10,779 bases of DNA from QQUD01 sp039029915 (GTDB lineage: Bacteria > Chloroflexota > Anaerolineae > Promineifilales > Promineifilaceae): NCBI GenBank assembly GCA_039029915.1, contig JBCCFD010000260.1, positions 1-10,779 of the forward strand, given 5' to 3'. The notes beneath the pieces are model-generated. The model was not told the DNA's origin and made no database searches. It worked only from the letters and a program-made list of their open reading frames with translations. Every line of letters starts with the position of its first letter. Positions within the stretch are counted from its first letter, which is position 1. A program made the position numbers and the translations under genes. Positions 6,440-10,779 of this stretch are shown here, one piece after another.

Positions 6440-6476
6440 TGTCTTGCCTAGTGAGACTGTATTACCTAATAAGACA
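6440..6476. promoter_or_regulatory. Possible operator: imperfect dyad in the iclR leader
   Basis: TGTCTT (6440-6445) and AAGACA (6471-6476) form the ends of a 37-bp imperfect inverted repeat between the proposed iclR promoter and its start codon. Inner positions match only partly. The location would suit autoregulation by the IclR protein, but this was deduced only from symmetry. Confidence 0.3.
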
Positions 6477-6486
6477 ATGTGGCGGT

Positions 6487-6514
6487 ATTATGCCCTTTTT
6501 TGGCTGTTTTGCAA
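6487..6514 (-). promoter_or_regulatory. Candidate sigma-70-type promoter of iclR
   Basis: On the minus strand a -35 box TTGCAA (6509-6514) is followed after 16 bases by a -10 box CATAAT (6487-6492, five of six consensus bases). Transcription would start near 6480, giving a leader of about 43 bases that contains the possible operator. Confidence 0.45.
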
Positions 6515-6573
6515 CTGATTTTTATTCGAATCGTATTTTGATTATCAATCTTAATTAGAACACAGCTCACAAC

Positions 6574-7005
6574 ATGAAAATCCTTAAATTCTCAAAGTCA
6601 CTATCCCATATTTTGCCATTTCTTCTTATATTTTTTTCAATCTTTGGCCTCTTATTGATTGCGGCTGGGATCATATTCGCAGTTTTTCTATTTACAGATG
6701 ATGCCAACGCAACCTTAACAGCACAGGATATGATTCTGCTATTTGGGACTTATCTTATGTATGCGCTCGTTCCTGCAGTTGGGTTTATGCTGTCAACATC
6801 CCTGTTTGATTGGCTGCTGTCCAAAATCTCTCCGACACTAAAATGGGTTCTGCCCATTATGCTCTTCGCTATTTTAATGACGTTTGCTTTAATCGGCCTA
6901 CCGCTAGGGTTGCCGCTGTTGGTGTGGTTTATTATTTTTGTTGGATTTTCGGTCTATTGGATTATCTATCAAAGCCAGCAAGCTTTTGTTTATTTTTTGA
7001 AGTAG
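6574..7005 (+). CDS. Small integral membrane protein, 143 aa, about four transmembrane helices, unknown function
   Basis: I do not recognise the family. The protein is strongly hydrophobic, with membrane segments at about residues 12-40, 52-75, 91-110 and 111-132. A short hydrophilic loop DDANATLTA follows the first segment, and the second and third are separated by the stretch DWLLSKISPTLKW. The N-terminus is basic (MKILKFSKSLSH), suggesting an in-side start, and both ends would then face the cytoplasm. The hydrophobicity pattern is strong evidence that the frame is translated, although no clear ribosome-binding site precedes the ATG. It is divergent from the IclR gene (136 bp between starts). 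Its last 16 bases overlap the end of the convergent serine hydrolase gene. No catalytic motif is visible. A role in the amine pathway, for example as a transporter, is not supported by the sequence. Confidence 0.7.
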   Translation: MKILKFSKSLSHILPFLLIFFSIFGLLLIAAGIIFAVFLFTDDANATLTAQDMILLFGTYLMYALVPAVGFMLSTSLFDWLLSKISPTLKWVLPIMLFAILMTFALIGLPLGLPLLVWFIIFVGFSVYWIIYQSQQAFVYFLK

Positions 7006-8609
7006 CGGGTTGCTTTACCAATGGTCAAAAAGGCTTGGCCTTCTTGGGTTTTGTTCGCTTCAACAAGACCAACGTGGGTTAAAAATGCTCTAGAACTGAT
7101 AGCCTGACCGATTGAGCATTCACCATCTTCTGAAATAGCAAACTCCCCATTTTCAATCGTTACAACCATCATTTCATTTGGATTTTTGTTTGTGGGGTCT
7201 TGGTAAACGCCAGCCCAAGCTGACCAACCTGAAACGTCGATGTCCGTTTCAATTTCCCAAGGGTGAAAAGGCATGCCCCCAATCATGGCGTAATCTAAGT
7301 CATCTGCTGATTTGAATTCAAATTTAATCATCTGGCGGTAGGTTTTGGTGATTTCGATGTAGAAACGGCCGTTTCCAATCGGCACCAATGGGTATTCATT
7401 CCCGTTCGTTTCAGCTACCAACTCACCATTTCTCACAGATAGTTCCAAAAGTTGCCCCATCTCCACGCATAAAAACGTACCGCAACATGCCCCAAGAGCA
7501 ATTGAAGGCATTGGCACTCGCTCAGGTTTTGGCTGATAGATTATCCCTTTCTCATCGATGCCCAGCACCTCATCATAGAGCGCACAAATCATCTCCATCA
7601 GCACGGGATCGTTGCAGTAGTTTGTCAGGGCAATAACGGCCGTTTTCTGTTCAGGAAACAGGTCAAAGAAACAGTTATTGCTCAGATTCATCCCGCCGTG
7701 TCGCACAGAAGGGTGTCCCTTATAGTGTCCCACCTGGAATCCTAAGCCATACGCCCTGTTCATTTGAGAAAAAGGATGTGCCGCCCCATCAATAAATGAA
7801 ATCCCTAACGCTTGTTGGGTCGCCTGAATGGACTCCGGCAAAAGAAATTGCTGTCCTTCAAACGCCCCCTGCGCCAATATCATTTGGGCAAAGTTCACCA
7901 AATCCATCACCGAACCATACGCAAAACTTGAAGGATTACCGCTCACGTTATAGGGCATTTGGTGCTCAACTAAAGAACCGTCTTCATTTTCAAGGTGCGC
8001 CTGAGCTAGCGGATAAGTCATCACAACCGCTGGATCAAAGGTCACTTTACCCATCTTTAGCGGATCAAAAATGTATTCTTGCACCAGCTCATCGTAAAAC
8101 TTTCCCGTTACCGCCTCAGCGATATGCCCAGCCGTGCAATAAACCGTGTTGGCGTAGAGGTACAAATCCCCCGGCGCAGATAAAAATTGATAGCGGCTGA
8201 CCTGCTCATAGATTGATTCTCCTAATGATTCTGGATAGCGAGGCCCCCAATATTTGCCAGCCATGGGTAATCCAGTCGTGTGGCTCAAGATGTTTTGGAG
8301 GGTAATCGCCCGCCCATAACCGGCATTAGAAAAGGCAAGATCGGGTAAATAGTTAGAAATCGATGTATTGAGGTCAAGCAGCCCTGCTTCAACAAGACGC
8401 ATGACAAGGATGGCGCAAAATGTTTTGGAAATCGAACCGTAAGCAAAAAGTGTATCAGGAGTTATCTGAATCCCACTCTCTTCAACAGTCGTTGTGCCAA
8501 AGCCCCCCGCATAGGTAAGCTGCCCATTTTGAATGATCGCAACGGCCGTTCCCACCGCAGCGCCTTGCTCTATATACGGCCGTATAATGTTCTCAAATTT
8601 ATTCGGCAT
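6990..8609 (-). CDS. Serine hydrolase, beta-lactamase/penicillin-binding-protein-like (PF00144 type)
   Basis: The 539-aa protein has all three marks of the class C beta-lactamase/esterase/D-aminopeptidase group. These are S-x-x-K as SISK with nucleophile Ser59 and Lys62 (context AYGSISKTF), the Y-x-N motif as Y152-A-N154 (LYANTVYC), and H305-G-G in place of K-T-G (VRHGGMNL). The catalytic domain covers about 1-350. A further domain of about 180 residues follows, probably the lipocalin-like or beta-barrel extension common in this family. No signal peptide or lipobox is present at the N-terminus (MPNKFENIIRPYIEQG), so the enzyme appears cytoplasmic, unlike true beta-lactamases. Likely activities are an esterase, amidase or D-amino-acid peptidase; antibiotic resistance should not be inferred. 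ATG 8607-8609 is chosen over a GTG three codons upstream because GGAG lies eight bases before it. Confidence 0.88.
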   Translation of the reverse strand: MPNKFENIIRPYIEQGAAVGTAVAIIQNGQLTYAGGFGTTTVEESGIQITPDTLFAYGSISKTFCAILVMRLVEAGLLDLNTSISNYLPDLAFSNAGYGRAITLQNILSHTTGLPMAGKYWGPRYPESLGESIYEQVSRYQFLSAPGDLYLYANTVYCTAGHIAEAVTGKFYDELVQEYIFDPLKMGKVTFDPAVVMTYPLAQAHLENEDGSLVEHQMPYNVSGNPSSFAYGSVMDLVNFAQMILAQGAFEGQQFLLPESIQATQQALGISFIDGAAHPFSQMNRAYGLGFQVGHYKGHPSVRHGGMNLSNNCFFDLFPEQKTAVIALTNYCNDPVLMEMICALYDEVLGIDEKGIIYQPKPERVPMPSIALGACCGTFLCVEMGQLLELSVRNGELVAETNGNEYPLVPIGNGRFYIEITKTYRQMIKFEFKSADDLDYAMIGGMPFHPWEIETDIDVSGWSAWAGVYQDPTNKNPNEMMVVTIENGEFAISEDGECSIGQAISSRAFLTHVGLVEANKTQEGQAFLTIGKATRYFKK

Positions 8610-8617
8610 GATTAGCA

Positions 8618-8621
8618 CTCC
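8618..8621 (-). promoter_or_regulatory. Ribosome-binding site of the serine hydrolase
   Basis: GGAG on the minus strand lies eight bases before the ATG at 8607-8609. It overlaps the alternative GTG codon (8616-8618), so that codon is unlikely to be the start. Confidence 0.55.
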
Positions 8622-8667
8622 AACTAGAATTTTTTTCTATGTCGAAATTTAGTTCGCAACTCCGTTC

Positions 8668-8696
8668 AGTGTAAGTAGTGTGAAGTCGATTTACAA
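8668..8696 (-). promoter_or_regulatory. Candidate sigma-70-type promoter of the serine hydrolase
   Basis: On the minus strand TTGTAA (8691-8696) and TACACT (8668-8673) are separated by exactly 17 bases; each matches four of six consensus positions. The transcript would begin near 8661, about 50 bases before the start codon. A promoter for the divergent beta-helix gene must lie in the same 100-bp gap but was not picked out. Confidence 0.35.
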
Positions 8697-8711
8697 AACA
8701 ATACAAACAAT

Positions 8712-10745
8712 ATGATGAAAAATAATTATATGCGAAAAGCACAGGTTTTATTAACGGCCGTCATTCCTCTCACAGCGCTTGCGCTGTTATTCAGCTTATT
8801 CACCCCCCAAGCCAAAGCTGCGGTTGTAGGCGGTAACATCACTGAAGACACCACTTGGACCTTAGCCAACAGCCCCTATATTGTTGAGGAATCACTTTTT
8901 ATTGAACCTGGTGTCACTTTGACCATCGAACCGGGAGTGGATGTTCATGTCGAAAAACTGGACGCCCCAGGTATCAACATCGTTGTTTGGGGCAGTCTCA
9001 TCGTAAATGGTACCGCGCAACAACCAGTTACATTTAGGTCAGCAACCGAGACCACACATAGCAGCTGGCTAGGCATTTCAATTGCCGAATCTGGTTTTTA
9101 CTCAATTAACTATGCTGATATTCAGCATGCTATTCTTGGTTTCGATGTTTACGGGCTGCCTGCACTTGATTCCATTATCCAAAATTCAAAAATTCACAAC
9201 AACTACTATGCAGGCAGCACAATGATTAACAATATTCATCGATTGAATATGCAAAATATGTCCTTTGAAAACAATGAAATAAATCGAGTTCTGATAAGTT
9301 CAAATGATGACATGGAAGCTCTTGTTGGGGACACAACCATTTCAATGCAAAATGGATTGGAAGGATATCAAGTTTATGACAGTGATGAATTTGATAATTA
9401 TTTTGTATTTAGTGTTCCATTAAGCGTCACGTTAACTGTAGAACCCGGTGTTTCCCTATTTATGGCCAATGGAGGATTTATAAGTGTTGCGGGGCAACTT
9501 AATGCAATTGGGACACCAATAAAACCTATCTCATTTACTTCGATTATCAATACAGGCCCTGAAGCTTGGCAAGGCATTACCTTTGGGCAAATTGGCTCAG
9601 GTACGCTCGAAAACATTATCATCGAAAATGGAAACTTTGCACTTAATGCATATCATTTTACCTCGACAAAAGAGGTGATTGTGAAGAATAGTCTACTCCA
9701 AAACAATAATTATGGTGTGGGAATCACTTTTAGCGCAATAAACAATTTAGAAATGGATAATGTCACATTTTTGAATAACGAAAACAATAAAGTTCAAATT
9801 GAGGTTTATCATAAAGAACTCATTGAGGATGTTATTCTAACAAAACAACCTGGCCTCGAGAGCTATGAATTCATAAATTATGGAAATAATTTCGCACCTA
9901 GAAGATTTTACATTGGGGAAAATGCTAAAATGACAATGGAAGCTGGGACAACATTTGAAACCAATATGAGCATTATCGTTTCTGGCACATTATCTACTTT
10001 AGGAACCTCAACCCAACCTGTCCATTTTAATCTAATTCAAAATGAGTACCAAGCCTATTTTATTTTCCCAGGCCAAGGATATGCTAATATAAATCACACT
10101 TTTTTTATAGGTGAAAATCAAGATGATATTGCAATTGCTATTGGTGTCAGCGAAGTCGGGGAAATTTCTTATGGAACGGGAGATATTTCAATTCGAAACA
10201 GCTTAATTACAGAAAACAACATCCCTATTTTTATTGCGGCGCATGCATTACATGCTTTAAGCATGGAAAATGTCACCTTTGGAGAAAATTTAGAGAATAT
10301 AATATATTTAGATACTGGTGGGCCAGTTGTCTTTCAAGAAGATATCATTTTAACACCTCAAGTTGGGTTAGAAGGGTACTATCTACCGCTTCCTGCAGAC
10401 TACTCTCCAAATAAGTTACTTTCCTCATTTACGACAAAATCCATAGCCACTAATGCTACGCTAAATTATGGATCTAACTATTTAAGTCAAGAATTAAAAA
10501 GGGATCTTTTGATTCCACTAAATGTTTCAATGACTTTTGAGCCAGGTGCAACACTGATCATGACAGACTCAACTAATCTTCATGTTCAAGGAGAGCTCAA
10601 TATGGCTGGCACGGCCGAATCTCCAGCCATCATCACGGGAAAGGATGCAGAACCTGGTAGCTGGGGAGGCGTTGTTGTTGAAGGTGGCACAGTCAGTTTG
10701 AATCATCCCAACATCTTTGTCACCGGAGACGTTAGTACTATTTGA
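8712..10745 (+). CDS. Secreted modular right-handed parallel beta-helix protein, 677 aa, possibly truncated
   Basis: A Sec signal peptide is clear: basic start, hydrophobic core VLLTAVIPLTALALLFSLF (12-30) and likely cleavage after A-K-A at 36. The mature protein consists of about four diverged modules. Each opens with a VTLTIEPGV-like strand (E-P-G at 73, 244, 410 in the variant E-A-G, and 610), followed by a short G-x-L-x-x-x-GT-x-x-x-P-V/I-x-F turn. The first three continue with N-x-S/T-rich rungs, an N-V/M-T/S-F-x-N/E-N repeat (182, 350, 520) and a G-L-E-G/S-Y closing motif (215-219, 381-385, 552-556). Asparagine ladders and the strand spacing fit a right-handed beta-helix, as in polysaccharide-binding or -degrading and surface adhesion proteins. 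No catalytic residues are recognisable. The fourth module ends early, after GGTVSLNHPNIFVTGDVSTI. The ATG at 8712 and an in-frame ATG six codons later (8730) both lack a good ribosome-binding site. Confidence 0.8.
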   Translation: MMKNNYMRKAQVLLTAVIPLTALALLFSLFTPQAKAAVVGGNITEDTTWTLANSPYIVEESLFIEPGVTLTIEPGVDVHVEKLDAPGINIVVWGSLIVNGTAQQPVTFRSATETTHSSWLGISIAESGFYSINYADIQHAILGFDVYGLPALDSIIQNSKIHNNYYAGSTMINNIHRLNMQNMSFENNEINRVLISSNDDMEALVGDTTISMQNGLEGYQVYDSDEFDNYFVFSVPLSVTLTVEPGVSLFMANGGFISVAGQLNAIGTPIKPISFTSIINTGPEAWQGITFGQIGSGTLENIIIENGNFALNAYHFTSTKEVIVKNSLLQNNNYGVGITFSAINNLEMDNVTFLNNENNKVQIEVYHKELIEDVILTKQPGLESYEFINYGNNFAPRRFYIGENAKMTMEAGTTFETNMSIIVSGTLSTLGTSTQPVHFNLIQNEYQAYFIFPGQGYANINHTFFIGENQDDIAIAIGVSEVGEISYGTGDISIRNSLITENNIPIFIAAHALHALSMENVTFGENLENIIYLDTGGPVVFQEDIILTPQVGLEGYYLPLPADYSPNKLLSSFTTKSIATNATLNYGSNYLSQELKRDLLIPLNVSMTFEPGATLIMTDSTNLHVQGELNMAGTAESPAIITGKDAEPGSWGGVVVEGGTVSLNHPNIFVTGDVSTI

Positions 10746-10779
10746 ATCGGATCTGCTACCACTCGGTTGAGCCAAGGCC
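10746..10779. other. Tail after the beta-helix stop codon
   Basis: The 34 bases after the TGA stop remain open in the same frame as the beta-helix gene (IGSATTRLSQG). This is compatible with, but does not prove, a longer gene interrupted at 10743-10745. No terminator is visible before the window ends. Confidence 0.3.

Noticed and set aside
6574..7005. Amine transporter to accompany the catabolic genes
   Set aside because: The protein is only 143 aa, is divergent from the cluster and carries no transporter family signature.
7796..8200. 134-aa open frame on the plus strand inside the serine hydrolase
   Set aside because: It is antisense to a gene with intact catalytic motifs, and its Pro/Ser/Gln-rich content looks non-coding.
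10569..10775. 68-aa open frame on the minus strand at the right end
   Set aside because: It overlaps the beta-helix gene whose module pattern is clear in the other frame; its own sequence shows no domain.

Overview
The window looks like bacterial chromosome of moderate GC, with protein genes packed on both strands and short gaps made of repetitive DNA. No rRNA, tRNA, CRISPR array, transposase or phage gene is visible. The organism cannot be named from the sequence. The mixture of mid-GC genes, TCAGC-rich repeats between genes and large secreted beta-helix proteins is reminiscent of environmental Chloroflexota (Anaerolineae-like), but this is only an impression.

Layout. At 1-194 is the N-terminal part of a VOC/glyoxalase-fold protein (minus strand, runs off the left edge). 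At 405-1022 is an AT-rich, unrecognised 205-aa protein (minus). A 356-bp gap follows, which ends in a very long hairpin overlapping the stop codon of the next gene. From 6437 down to 1379 lies the core of the window, three minus-strand genes in a row: an IclR-family regulator, an MttB-family (trimethylamine methyltransferase-like) protein without pyrrolysine, and an 810-aa FAD-dependent dimethylglycine/sarcosine dehydrogenase-like protein fused to a GcvT tetrahydrofolate domain. At 6574-7005 is a small plus-strand four-helix membrane protein. It overlaps tail-to-tail with a minus-strand PF00144-type serine hydrolase (6990-8609). At 8712-10745 is a secreted, modular parallel beta-helix protein (plus) whose fourth module stops abruptly.

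How the genes may work together. The IclR/MttB-like/DMGDH-GcvT trio reads as a regulated catabolic unit for a methylated amine. The MttB-like protein would remove a methyl group from a quaternary amine, the flavoenzyme would oxidise an N-methyl group of a secondary or tertiary amine, and the GcvT domain would pass the one-carbon unit to tetrahydrofolate. The IclR protein would sense the substrate or a product. No corrinoid protein or corrinoid reductive-activation gene is present here. The substrate is unknown. The flanking hydrolase, membrane protein and beta-helix protein show no obvious link to this unit.

Two non-coding signals stand out. The octamer palindrome ACGGCCGT occurs 12 times, always inside genes and in all three reading frames, which suggests a genome-wide iterated palindrome similar in kind to cyanobacterial HIP1. 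A family of TCAGC-rich repeats sits just upstream of the ribosome-binding sites of three minus-strand genes.
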